A DNA stretch of 64,000 bases. Source: Archegozetes longisetosus. Taxonomy: Eukaryota; Arthropoda; Arachnida; Sarcoptiformes; Trhypochthoniidae. Under the pieces are notes generated by a model. That model searched no databases. It saw nothing but the letters and a program-made list of their open reading frames with translations, and was not told the origin of the DNA. Positions within the stretch are counted from its first letter, which is position 1; each line of letters opens with the position of its first letter. The DNA lies in NCBI GenBank assembly GCA_018873245.2, contig JAEMBT020000008.1, positions 10,763,172-10,827,171 on the forward strand, written 5' to 3'. The position numbers were made by a program, and so were the translations under genes. Shown here piece after piece: positions 34,251-46,267 of this stretch.

Positions 34251-34842
34251 GTTATGCCGTTCTGGTTCGAGCTCATAAACCTAAACGCATAACTGGGGAC
34301 TAAAATTAATTGTTTATCCAGAATTCTGAAACAAATATTCTATTAGATTCTTAGTAATATTAGACCTTGTTTGATTGCAATCTTTTATTTTCTTTAAAAA
34401 TTATAAGTGTTTAAAATAATATTTAATAAAAATACATTAAAGGAATATAGCGAAAGATTTGAACTTGATTTTATTATTTGGTTGATACATAAAAATATTA
34501 TAAACATATTTAAAAGTTTTCACACTTTAAAAGATTTTTACTTTTTTTAACACTTTCTACTTTCGCTCAGAGGCATAATGAGGTCTTCTCCTCGAGGCCT
34601 GCTTAAAGACTGACTCTCTACAAGTTTTTTAAACATATCTTATATAAAAAAAAGTAGATATGAATTGTTATTCTTTTAAAATATTCACCGCATTTCATAG
34701 CGGACGTTAACGCAATGATAACCTTAAAAGCGTTAGTAAATCATTACATCAGATATAAAGCATTTTAAAAATAATTGTTTGACAAACTATTTTAAAAGAA
34801 TGAAAAACTGACCTAAAATCAGAGAATTCATATCTCCATAAC
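34251..34842 (+). repeat. R595 repeat, copy 3
   Basis: Full-length copy (592 bp) beginning GTTATGCCGTTCTGG and ending CTCCATAAC. It abuts the FB fragment on its left. Confidence 0.8.
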
Positions 34843-36365
34843 ATTTTAATATGTCCCTTAAATACTCATTTAAAGATACTATAAATATTTTAGATGTTCT
34901 CAATCACAAAATTAAATATAATAATTTTTATAAACTTGTGGGTCATTTTGACCTACGTTTTACGGTTCTAGGGTTAGCCTTCAGGTTCCACAGAAATAAT
35001 AGTTCTACCTTAATTTTATTAATGATCTCTTTTCAAAATATCTAGCTTAAAAGGTATGAACATATTGGTTTGCGATTAGCTTTCACTGTTCGATCAAAAT
35101 CGAAATTTTTTATTTTAAAATTTAATTTTAGTTCACATTATCACGTTTAAGAGATTTATTTCGGTAATTAGATCAAATTAAGCCAATAAAACTGTTTTTA
35201 AAAACTTCATATCCACATAGTTACAGTCAAGATTTATGTGTAAACATTTATTCAATTTAGTATTTTATATTTTAATAAATCATTAAAAGTATTATCAAAA
35301 TAAATCACAGCAATTTTAATATAAACAAGTGTCTTTACAAATTATTGAAAACAGAACTCACTCCGAAAGTTTGAATAGAAGATTCACTTTACAACTATTT
35401 TCAAGTAATCTAAGAATATTATTACCCATTATTTCGCAATCAGATGTTTGTAAGAATATATTCTATCAAAACTTCGTGCAGACAAAGTTTATGAAGATTT
35501 TAGTATACAAATAACAAATAGATTTCAAAGAAGAAAATTTTATACAACATTGTATTTAAATTAAAATTCTCTATATTACCTTGGATTTTTTACAATTTAT
35601 GAATTTTTATAATAAAGTAATATTATCAAAGACTTTATAATGAGGATAAAGTTCAATAAATTTTGACTTTCTGATGAATTCCGAGCATAGAAGAATGAGT
35701 CCTAACCACTTCCATTAGTTGCCTGATCGAACAACTCTGATCTTGTTCCATGAGTACGCTCATGAAATTGATCACCAATTTTCCGTCCATTGATCTTTAG
35801 ATTTAGAAGAGTAGTTGAAAATCATTTCTGATTAGAGTGAGTCAATGTGATAGTGATAGGCAATATCTAGTGATCAGTACTTGAATGAGGTATCAATTTG
35901 TTTGAACTGCATCAATTCATACGATGAACGACGTATCTATCGAAACTAATGCAAACTTTTAAGACAGTATTTTAAATTAATATATAATTTATATATACAT
36001 TAGTACAATATTAATTAATAGCTTCGAAACTCTGTTTGAGCCAAATATTAAGAAAAGTCTATAGATCTAAATGAAAATAATTCTAGAAACCCTAAGTAGT
36101 TGTGAAAAACAGTACTTTATTTTATCTTATCAATTCAAATTAAATTAAGTGTCTAGTGAAATGAAATTAGAAAATGATTTATAATTTTCAAAAGCAATTT
36201 AAAGCATAATTAATGGTTTTTACAGTACTTGAAGCTTCCAGTAAAATTTTTGATTTTGAGAGACTGTAAATGTGAATTATAAGTTTCCTCGACCTTAATC
36301 ACAATTTCAAAACTTAAAAGTTACGGCGTTGTTCAAAACTTCCCACTAGTATACTGGGAAACGAA
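34843..36365. other. Intergenic stretch
   Basis: AT-rich sequence with only short low-complexity frames. I recognise no gene or repeat. Confidence 0.4.
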
Positions 36366-36785
36366 TAGTGTTGGCAAATTTCTAGAAATTATCCTTCGAC
36401 GAGAAAATTTCTAGAAAGTTTATAGAAATATTTCTATGGTCAAGAAATTTTCTTTTAATGAACCATAGAAACATATGAACGTCTTATTGAAATATGATGA
36501 ACTTCAGATTCATCAAACGGAATAGCACATCTTTACAGCTATTTTAATGAATTTATGAATAAATAACACTTAAATATGTTAAAAATTAAGTTCGAAATTA
36601 AACTAAATTGTTTAAACTTAAAGATTAATATTCGCATGTGTAAGTCATGTGTTTTAGAGTGGTTCATATATTATTATGGGAGGTTAATATATTTCTATGG
36701 GAAGTTCATTAAAAGAAAATTTCTTGATTTTTGACGAGAAATTGTCTCTAGAAAAATTTCTAGAAATTTTCTTTTTACAACACTA
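36366..36785. mobile_element. ~420 bp hAT-like MITE
   Basis: The ends TAGTGTTGGC and CAACACTA are inverted, followed on both sides by AAATTTCTAGAAA and AAGAAATTTTCTTTTAATGAAC blocks in inverted order. The flanking octamers GAAACGAA and AAAACAAG match at only five positions, so the target duplication is not convincing. TAGTGTTGG ends are common in hAT elements. Confidence 0.55.
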
Positions 36786-38349
36786 AAAACAAGCGGCTAT
36801 AAATATTGACTAGTCTAAGTTTGTTTTTAATATACTATCAAAACCGAAATAATTTAAGCGATTTCAAACAGAAATCTAAAATTTTGTTTTTTGAGGTAAC
36901 AATATTTGGCCTGAAAATTCTTCCGATTTGAACTTGACGAAAACGTTAGAGCAACAATTAAGGATTGAGTTGAGGTAAAAATGCTTTCAAACACAAGTTT
37001 TCTTATGAAACTTTGAAAAATCATATGATTAATGTGTTGAAATTACTCGAAAATGAAACTGAACTGTTTGAATCTCTCGTTATCTCTTATCCAGAAAGAC
37101 TTGAAGCTGTACGCAACACGAATGAAGGTCATGCTGAATATTAAATTATTCGAATTAGTTCTGTTTTTTGTACTTTATCAAATAAAATTTAAGCTAAATT
37201 TCTATCTGTGGCCATTTTTCTCCGACATACCGTCAAAAGGCTTTGAACAACCCTGTATCATATTCTTCAACTAAAGAGATCAAACTCAATAAATGAAGAT
37301 GTTTATATTCGATAATTTATTTTGTGATGCAAAAAGATATACAGATATTAGTAAAGAGTTATGGCTCTAAATATATGGTTGGCACGATTTTCCGACAAGT
37401 CATGAGTTGAATACATTCATGATTAAATTATCTTATGCATATATAATTATTTATTTATTCAAAAATTATTAATTCAGACATAACATTCACTGCACAATCC
37501 ATATTCATCTAATTGTTTGAATTATTCGAAAGATACTTATCATCAAGTACAGAGTGAATGTTTGCGCCAATGTAGACTAAAATAAAGTATAGGGAAATGC
37601 AATGAAATACCAGATCAGATCAATGTCCATAAATAGAAGACTAAAATATTTGGTAGCTATCAACTTAACACTGGCTGTACTAAAATTGTGAACTAAATAA
37701 AACATATTTCGCTAAAATTTTCCAAATAGATCATGTGAAATATTATTAAAGCCTTTAGTTGACTTAGAACAAATTATTGTTCGATCGATAAATATTTGAA
37801 TAATACAAATTTAAGGTTTAAAATATTTTAACACGAATTTCAGACGAGAAGTTTGCAATAAATCATATAAGATAGTGCTACACTTTTTAAATATTACACC
37901 ACTTCAATTTGAGAACTTTCTTTTGTAATCCTTTGATCTTTAATGAGATTTCAGTGATTCTGATATTGGTATAAGTTATTATCTTACACTAGATGTAGTA
38001 ATTTTCGATACTTTTCTCAATTATGTTTCTTACAATTTTATGTTCAAGCTGCAAATGAAGAAAATTGTCTTTCATCAAATTATTTAATTATTTTCAGAAG
38101 TATTTTTCCAAGTAAATGCACTTTCTCATTGTCGTTAGTGGCATAGACTACAATTAGAAATATGAATTAAAACTTTGAATATTAGTTATGCATTAATAAT
38201 AGAAAAGTTTTCTACAAACACTCAATAAGAGCAGAGTAAACAAAGACTATTCCTTGAAAATAACATTTGAAATATAGAAAAGGTATTCTAGAATGTATTT
38301 ACGATTTAAATTTTTTATAAAATTATTCACCTATTACATATTAAATTAA
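36786..38349. other. Intergenic stretch
   Basis: No gene recognised. A 73-codon hydrophobic frame at 37053-37274 has no family features and is treated as chance. Confidence 0.4.
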
Positions 38350-40134
38350 ATGGCTTTAGAAGAATGTGAAAATCATTTCTATTCACTCGGCTTATCACTG
38401 TTTGCTTTTGGATTTCATAGGAGAGACAAATTACACAACCCTTTCTTCATATCTGTCGTGGTCTCCGTATCACTGGTAAAATATATGACTTGTTTGTTTT
38501 GGAAAGAAGAAAATGAATTCAGCATCTTGTTAATCGGAGATTTTATCTACTATATGAATGCAAGAATACACATGAACATTGTTCTCATTTCCTTTGGTAT
38601 TTCAGTAATTGTTTTACAACTACTAAACTATAGAAATTATTACATTAACATAAAGCCCTCGTATTTGAAACCTTTTGAAATGATGTCAGGTTTTATTTCA
38701 CCCAAAAGTCTTATAAGTAAAGAAGATGTGATTAAATGGCCTAAGGTATCGAAAATACTATTGTTCTCTACGAAATAAATTGGAGTGGAATTCCAGTCGG
38801 ATTCTGTATATCAGCTACACTGCAAATTTTAAGCTCTTCAATACTTCGGATAATATTTCTATCAATTCCCTGGTCTTTGTCACATATGACTTTTACTCAA
38901 TTGGGCGCAAACATATTCATAATATCAAATTGCTTATTTTCATATAAGTAGCTATTATTTGAAGCTAAAGTTTATTCAAATAACAACGATATTAAAAACC
39001 ATTTGTTTATTAATAATTTGAAAGTCGAAAAAATAGTTCGATCTGTCGACTCACTGCATTTAGAAATTAATGAACATAATGGTAATTATTGGGCAAAATT
39101 TCTTTTATTGACAACGCTCTCGAAAATGACGATTTTGAACGCATTCCTATTTCAGACTTTATTCATGAAAACTTCATTTCTCAGAGTTCTTCTCATTTAT
39201 ATCGCAATAGATTTTATTCTTTTTTGAATATCTATTTTAAATAGTACTTCTTCGATATCGCTTGAAGCGAATAAATCTTATAGACTATCACATCACTCTT
39301 TTCTAAAATCTAATAATTCTAATATTTCAATTAATCTACGGGCTAAGGTATTTGAGCGAATATTCGTAACTTTGACATAAACCTTATGACGCTTCATATC
39401 TTGATATTTGAAACTTCTTGTGATTATACAATAAGTTATTCACGAATACAATATTAAAATATTAAAATTCAGGCATAATTTAATTTAATTTCCATTTAGG
39501 CTAATTCCAATGCATTATAAATTTTTGATGTAGAAATTTGCACAATGTGTTTGAGACTCATTTTTATCTTATTTTGTCAGTGAACTTCCGAAAAATGTTC
39601 TCATTTCCTCCAAATGTACTTTTGAAATTTTATTGTAAAAGTACTGTTAGATCAATCATCTGAATAGAAATGATGATCAAATGAATAGAAATAGATTTGA
39701 AATTTTATATTTTGAAGCAGATGCTTTTAACTCATTTCGAAATTTAAAAACAATCTATTTCAGCTACTTTTTAAAATATATATAAATGAATTTCTGTCCA
39801 GCATGAGTTTTGTTATTACAACTTTGAACAGCAAGTTCCTTATCTTTCAACTAGAAATAAACTAGAAATTTTTAAACTTATGAGTTTATATTCCCGAATA
39901 CGCTTCTCAAACCTATATCAATTTTTCAAAGCTACTCTCATTAATTGAAAAAATTGGCCACAAAAAGATTGGTCTCTATTGTTGGAAACTATTTATTTTC
40001 GATTCATTTCGTGTTTGTGAAGTAAGTTATAAATGCTTAAAAGTAATCCATAAAATTTAATTAAAATTTTTAACTCCTTTCAGATAATAGCAATAACAGT
40101 CGCGTATTTTATTAAAATCATTGATATATTTTGA
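38350..40134 (+). pseudogene. Gustatory-receptor-like chemoreceptor B, decayed
   Basis: It is a paralogue of the copy at 30522-31934 with the same inferred exon plan: a long first exon to 39347, a 30-codon exon at 39932-40021 and a last exon at 40084-40134. The start MALEECENHFYSLGLSLF and the motif KPFEMMSGFISPKS align with copy A, as does the GLYCWKLFIFDSFRVCE exon. The lesions are a frameshift near 38775-38795, a TAG at 38949-38951 and a TGA at 39225-39227, after each of which homology to copy A resumes. It is a clear pseudogene and older than copy A's damage. Confidence 0.75.
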
Positions 40135-40769
40135 AGTTTTAATATGAAAATGCCACATTGGAATCGGGTTTTCATCTAATTTATAATGGAAAGAAATTTC
40201 AATAATTTCAGAATATAGCCTGACGAATATCGAAGATAACTAATAGATCCTTGAAGATAGAAATATTTCACTATTTGGTATGAAAATATTGCAGCGGAAG
40301 GCATTTAATTTGACAGTAAATATCATATATAAAGAAAAAATAGTTATTAAATACAAATCATGATCTTTACCTCGTAATCGACAGCTGTAAATTTGATGTT
40401 ATGCTAAAAATTCAATAGGTTTCTCATAACAATCTGTTTCTTCACTTTTATTCTTCAGTCATTTAAGATAAATTACTTATTGAATAAATGCTTAATAAAT
40501 GGTAAGATAAGTGATTTTAACAAATTAACTCAATAAAATATTTTATCAGTTATTTACGGAAATTTTCTTGTTTATCAAAATGAATTATTGGTCTCATTAT
40601 GCATATGTATTTTAAGATGTGCAGAGGTCTGAAAGAGTATATGACAGATATTTTTATATGATTCTCAGTGATGACGAGAATTTGAGACAATTATAAAGAG
40701 ACTATAAAGATCAACTGTAAATAATGATTTAAGTCATAATTCGATTTTTTCGAATAAATTTTGGGGATA

Positions 40770-41100
40770 CTTCGGTATATGGCCAGCAAGCTTTTGAAAG
40801 AAAAAGTATCTCAAATGATAGTACTCGAAGAGCTGATTCCAGTGATATATGTCTTTGTTATCGGAAATGAGCCATTGAGGAGATATCGGCTCAAGAAGTC
40901 AATGAATTCCCATAGACGTAATGGTAAAAAAACTAAAAATTTTTAACATTACGTCTATGGGAATTCATTTACTTCTTGAGCCGATATCTCCGCAATCGGT
41001 CATTTACGAGAACAATGACATATATAGTTGGAATCAGCTCTTCGAGTACTATCATTTGAGATACTTTTTCTTTCAGAAGCTTGCTGGCCATATACCGAAG
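40770..41100. mobile_element. 331 bp near-perfect palindromic MITE with TA flanks
   Basis: The ends CTTCGGTATATGGCCAGC and its complement begin two arms of ~160 bp that meet at about 40935 with a loop of ~25 bp. TA duplications flank it at 40768-40769 and 41101-41102. The arms are nearly identical, which suggests recent origin or gene conversion. Open frames inside are by-products of the palindrome. Confidence 0.85.
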
Positions 41101-41278
41101 TATAGCCAAAATTTTAAATCATTTTACATTATCATAATTCACCAGACTTAAAAGAGAAGATTTACGTAAGAGAAGTACTATACAAACTAGGAGTTTATCA
41201 TTATAGTTAGAATAAAACTCAGGCAGGAGTAAATCGTGTCGAAAATTATAACATAGGCTATCAGATATGCCTGCCAAA

Positions 41279-41704
41279 TAGGATGACCAAGCGTCTAGAA
41301 TTGAGCTGAACAGTCCAGATTTCAAGTTTACTCGTTCAGAATCCAGAGTGAACTCTAACCTGGACACATTTTGTCCAGACTTGAGCTGAATAAATAGACA
41401 AGTTTATCCCAAATACTTTATCTTATTAGTAATTCAATGTAAACTGATTCTAAGCTAACGTATTTTAATCTACTGAGACTGTTCGCCTTTAGCTTCTTCG
41501 GAATTTTACAACTATGTTAGAGCCAATTTAAGTTGCTCAATGTTGCAAAATCATAGAGAAATATAGTTAATTTTATAGTTGAAATTTTGCAGTTTTTATA
41601 TTCATTGAATACTGTGAATAAATTTTAAAACTTAGGAAAATCTCAAAGGGGAATCCTTTGATATTTTTGTCCAGATCTGGACTCTACAAGAGTTGGTCAC
41701 CCTA
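41279..41704. mobile_element. 426 bp hAT MITE with 8 bp target duplication
   Basis: The ends TAGGATGACCAA and TTGGTCACCCTA are inverted with one mismatch. CTGCCAAA is duplicated at 41271-41278 and 41705-41712. GTCCAGA-type repeats lie near both ends. No coding capacity. Confidence 0.85.
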
Positions 41705-41712
41705 CTGCCAAA

Positions 41713-42288
41713 ATTTCTGATAAGTTTACTAAGGAATCTTATAAGTATTTTGACAAAATTTCGGAGTGCATAGTGTCAACTGCTACATTGTAAGTACAGA
41801 AACTTTGTTCTTTTCTTTAGTTTCTGCATCTCACAAATATTAAAATTATGTTCATTTTTCCTTTTTATGTGCTATTACAAGAAAGGAAGAGATCTATAGT
41901 TCTTGATTGGACAAAGATGTGGACTTTTGTCCAGGAGTTTTTATGGCTCTGTTTTGCAAAAGCCATAAAAACCAGGAGGCTTGGGTTAACAATTTAGCGA
42001 AAATATTTCATGTGTCGCCAGTTAAGACAATACATGGATAACCATTTGATAGAATTGGGCAGCTAAAGGTCAAGACAGTTCGATCAGTCGCCCAGTGTGG
42101 CGATCAGACATTGCCTTAACACTAAGCCAATACCCCAATTTATGACGCATTAAGTCCCTTACATCACAAATTGGGACTTGCAACCATTTTTCTAAACCAA
42201 TTTTTATTATAAAAATATTTATATCAAAGGTTTTCTTTACTTATTACAATAACTTGAAAGTGAATAAGTTGTGACATATAGTTAAGTA
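41713..42288. other. Intergenic stretch
   Basis: No gene recognised. The left half contains a few GTCCAGG motifs like those in the neighbouring hAT elements. Confidence 0.35.
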
Positions 42289-43131
42289 TGTTAAATGAGA
42301 TTGATTCACGACTGTTTAACACTATGCATCTTAACTTTGGAGAACTTCAAAAGAAAAGCAAAACTATTAAGGTAACACAATCCTTCTCTGTTGAAAATAT
42401 ACACCTTATTCAAGCCTAAACTATGAGAGCGCTAAGGTCGTTATAAATTATTTGGGTAATCACGCTTGCATTAAACATGTTAAAACAATTGCAACGGACT
42501 GTGGAACATGCTTTACATATAAGGAATTCAAAAGTTGGGAGAGAATGTGCAATACAACGTCGAAAAATACTTCTTACCACTTGCTGCTAGTGACTTGGCG
42601 AAACGTAGAATAAGTGATTTGAAACATCATCTAAACTTTAATGGTGGCTGGAAGCGTGCACTAGAAGCTGATTTTAATAATCTAAATCATTCTAATAATA
42701 AGGTTATTGGTTGCCTATCACTCCACAAAGCTTTTGGACGCACTTCGCTCTTAAAGGTTGATGAATTCGGTATAACGACTTACGCGAAAGAAATTCCGTA
42801 TTCAGAAGAGGTAAACATTCAAATATAATGTTACCAGGAATACTATAACAAAAGTAGTTCTAGTGATGTATCTGATATGTTTTAGTGTAAAGTGAATTTT
42901 TTGGGAAGAATATTAAAGTATTCGGACCACGTAAAGCCACAGAACTTTGAGAATTTAATAGTACTTCTATAACTATTATATACGTAGCTGATTCAGGTCT
43001 AAAAGTTGCTCGTGTTACTAACGTTAAATTGTATCATCAACGGAGTGGTGTAAAGATAAAGTTTGGAATCTGTAGGAAACCTAAATTCCTAGCAATTGCT
43101 GGTAGAATTTCGGTTGTGCAGACAATTGCTT
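42289..43131 (+). pseudogene. Unrecognised broken coding region
   Basis: Several pieces look like real protein: a start MLNEIDSRLFNTMHLNFGEL ending at a possible donor (AAG-GTAACA, 42371), a piece with VVINYLGNHACIKHVKTIAT, a 92-codon piece from about 42535 to 42813 with LGENVQYNVEKYFLPLAASD and RTSLLKVDEFGITTYAKEI, and a last piece with IYVADSGLKVARVTNVKLYH. The pieces are in different frames, with a 1-base shift near 42530 or undetected introns between them. I do not recognise the family. No domain can be named. Confidence 0.35.
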
Positions 43132-43240
43132 AGAGAATACCCTGTTTCAAACTTTCACCCAAAAACTGGTTCTTATTTAGTAAATATAAACATTGAGACT
43201 ATGATAGTGTGTAAGTATTTAATTTTATAGTAGCGTGTTA

Positions 43241-44960
43241 GGATGGAGTTTAGTTTAGCACCCCACGATAATCGATTTGAAAAGTAGTTATTTTACATAA
43301 TTTTAGGGTGAGGAACACGAATTTGATAGTCATTTTTTACGGAAATTCTTAGTTTCTTAGATATTCGCCTTCAAAAAAATTTGATGTGGAAAAATCTTCG
43401 TAATAGACCCCCTTACCTTTCCGCCACCCCCGCAAGGTATACATCGTTAGATTCAGCTAGACGAGCTGAAAAGATCGATATCAAGTTTGACCTGGTTACT
43501 TGACCTTTGACCATTGACATTTCGCCTATGACCCTGTAACTTATGACCCTGTTGTCGTAGCTTCATGAAATTGATACCATTTTACTCCTCTCGTCATCCT
43601 AAGTTTAACAATATATAACATGACCTAATTCGGGATTGTACGTCAGTACTTGATCAGTATTATGAATCAAATAGACTATATATAGAGACCATATTAAGGG
43701 ATTTCATAAGAGGTCATGGCCCCTTTTTCGCAGTTATTTCAAAATATAAAATGTTCTAATAATCTTCGAAGTTTAACCAGATTTTTAACTAAACTACGAC
43801 AAAAAAATTTCATATTATTGCAGAATACGGTTACAAGGTAGCTAGCATCGCCCAAAGGTGCCACCCAGACCTAACCATTACGAGGTACTTAACCAAACAA
43901 AGATGAATATAAATTCGATGGGTAGAGTTGATAAATATGCATTTTAATAATAAAGAAACAAGTTATACAGGTATTATAAAGAAGTGAACAATAATGTTAA
44001 ATGAAATTGTGTGAAAGTTATAAAGAACAAATCAAACAAAATACAGAAATGATACAGAACAAATAGTGCATAAATGAGTAATATTCAATATTTTACTCGT
44101 TTATATTTATATTATAATAAATACAGCTAATATTATAAATAAATTAAAATGTCTATCTTTTACAAATCATTATTTTCAGTTCTAAATAATAATAATATTA
44201 ATAGCAAATATTAATTATGAATAATAAAAATATTGTTAATCTTGTCCAAATTGAAAAAAATTGATAAACCTTACTTTGAAAGTTGTATTTCTGTAGTTGA
44301 TATTTGCTAACAATTAATACACAATTTATAAAAAAAATAGAATACAGGTTTGAGAGAATAACGCACATTAGAACAAATGTTTCACAAAACATCTAAAATA
44401 TAGTGCAATAGTAGCTATTTTTCACCCCTGAGTCATCAATTACTAATAAGTTCAAATCCTATCAATATATTGACTAAAAAAATCTTAAATTGAAAATCTG
44501 ACACAGATTTTAACTATTGATTTTGTGCTGCTATGGGCACTTATCGGGGATTTCCGGCTCTACGGCAACCAAATGAAGTCATGTTATATATCGTTGAACT
44601 CAGGATGACGAGAGGAGTAAAATGGTATCAATTTCATGAAGCTACGACAACAGGGTCATAAGTTACAGGGTCATAGGCGAAATGTCAATTTACTTGGTCA
44701 AAGGTCAAGTAACCAGGTCAAACTTGATATCGATCTTGTCGAGCTGAATCTAACGATGTATACCTTGCGGGGGTGGCGGAAAGGTAAGGGGGTCTATTAC
44801 GAAGGTTTTTCCGCATCAAATTTATTTTGAAGGCGAATATCTAAGAAACTAAGAATTTCCGTAAAAAATGACTATCAAATTCATGTTCCTCACCCTAAAA
44901 TTATGTAAAATAACTACTTTTCAAATCAATTATCGTGGGGTGCTAAACTAAACTGTAGCC
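43241..44960. mobile_element. 1.72 kb element with ~390 bp terminal inverted repeats and 8 bp target duplication
   Basis: Left terminus GGATGGAGTTTAGTTTAGCA and right terminus its inverse with two or three mismatches. The inverted arms run ~390 bp (to about 43630 and from about 44575). GCGTGTTA is repeated exactly at 43233-43240 and 44961-44968. The 8 bp duplication suggests a hAT or related superfamily. The ~945 bp interior is AT-rich with no recognisable transposase. A TGACC-rich cluster of half-sites lies in both arms. Confidence 0.85.
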
Positions 44961-45188
44961 GCGTGTTATAGCGTAAACATTGTGTTTGTGAATGAAAATG
45001 AGTTTTGAAAATTTTAATTTTGTTAAATGAGCTCAATTTTGGTGAGTCTATCAAAAATGAGCGTGACGCAGAAAGTTTCATTGTCCAAAACCAGTTCATC
45101 AGTCTGGTGCCGCCTCCATGTCCTGTTTATGGTTCGGAAATGCGGGTTGAGAAAACTCGCGGTAAGCCTATTTTTCGCTGTTGAAAAT

Positions 45189-45660
45189 ATCCTAATAACG
45201 TCTAAGTTTCTTATTGGAACCTATACTTCTAAACTTTAATTTTCATAAATCACATGTCAAAAAATTATTGCTAATTCAAAGATTACTTTTCGGTCTTACC
45301 GAATAAATATTTAAATGCTTGTCTAAACTGTACAAATTATGAAGACAGCTGATAATAATCATATCTCAACTCTTAAAATCTGCCTAAGTACGTTCAAGTT
45401 ATACAATCTCTCAATCCTAGTTAAATGCGTTAGCGACCCTATAAAATTTAGACAATTATTGTAAAGTATCTTCCTATTCAACCTGCCTATTTTCCCTTTA
45501 AAATGTGGTTTCCTGAATTTTTCGTTCTTTCTTTTGTGTTAAAAATCCTGTGAAACCTTATGAAGTTGTATTGTAATTTATTATTATGTTTAATAAGGTG
45601 ATTATATTTTAAGTTTTTGTTGATTTCTTACACGATCCTATAAAAGATCAAAAACTTTGC
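45189..45660 (+). repeat. ~475 bp duplicated segment, copy 1
   Basis: This segment matches 48967-49450 in the same orientation, starting TAATAACGTCTAAG and including TATGAAGACAGCTGA, CATATTTCAACTCTTAAAA and a CCTATAAAATGT near the end. The second copy directly follows the GH2 catalytic-domain relic. This copy is preceded by unrelated sequence. It is either a dispersed repeat or a remnant of a local duplication. Confidence 0.7.
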
Positions 45661-46267
45661 TATATAACTGCCATAAGTTGCATGTTACGTGGCTTGAGAG
45701 ATTCCGCATCACTAAATTACAAGTTCTAAAGCTCATGTTAACTGAGTCATGAAATTTAATTGTTCAAACAAACTTAAATTGTTTGCTCTCTTAACAAGCG
45801 ATCTTACTGTTTTTAGCATAACTTTTTCGTGAGTTATTATCTATTATACAATGTCATTAATAAAATAATAAGTTAAATTTATGTTTTAAAATGATGTCAC
45901 AGTAGTTTTAATGCAGTGAAAAAGTTTATTCGATTTTAAATGCAATAAAATTCTCTTAATTATTAACGATAATAAAATAAATTGCGCGTCATACTTACAT
46001 TCCGTGTCTTAAGCTGAAAGAAGTTATTTCACTTTCTAGTTATTTTATCTAAGAAATACTCAAAATAAACGTCTCTAAATGGAGATTAAAAGTTAATTTT
46101 ACATCAAATAGATCTTTAAAGTTTGTCTATAGGTCGTTTAAATTTCATGTGCCATTAAGTTGTTTTAGCCTACCTCCGAACAATTGATTTGTATCCGTCT
46201 CACATCGAATATTTTCTTAGTATTTCATTAACTTTCTTGTATTAAAATCAACGAGATTCAGTAGAGA
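45661..46267. other. Upstream region of chemoreceptor C
   Basis: AT-rich sequence with no recognised gene or repeat. It should hold the promoter of the chemoreceptor at 46268. Confidence 0.4.

Noticed and set aside
40761-41151. Two open frames of 61 and 76 codons
   Set aside because: They are by-products of the palindromic MITE at 40770-41100, reading its two arms.
44198-44392. 64-codon hydrophobic frame inside the long-TIR element
   Set aside because: Low-complexity AT-rich translation with no transposase motif.
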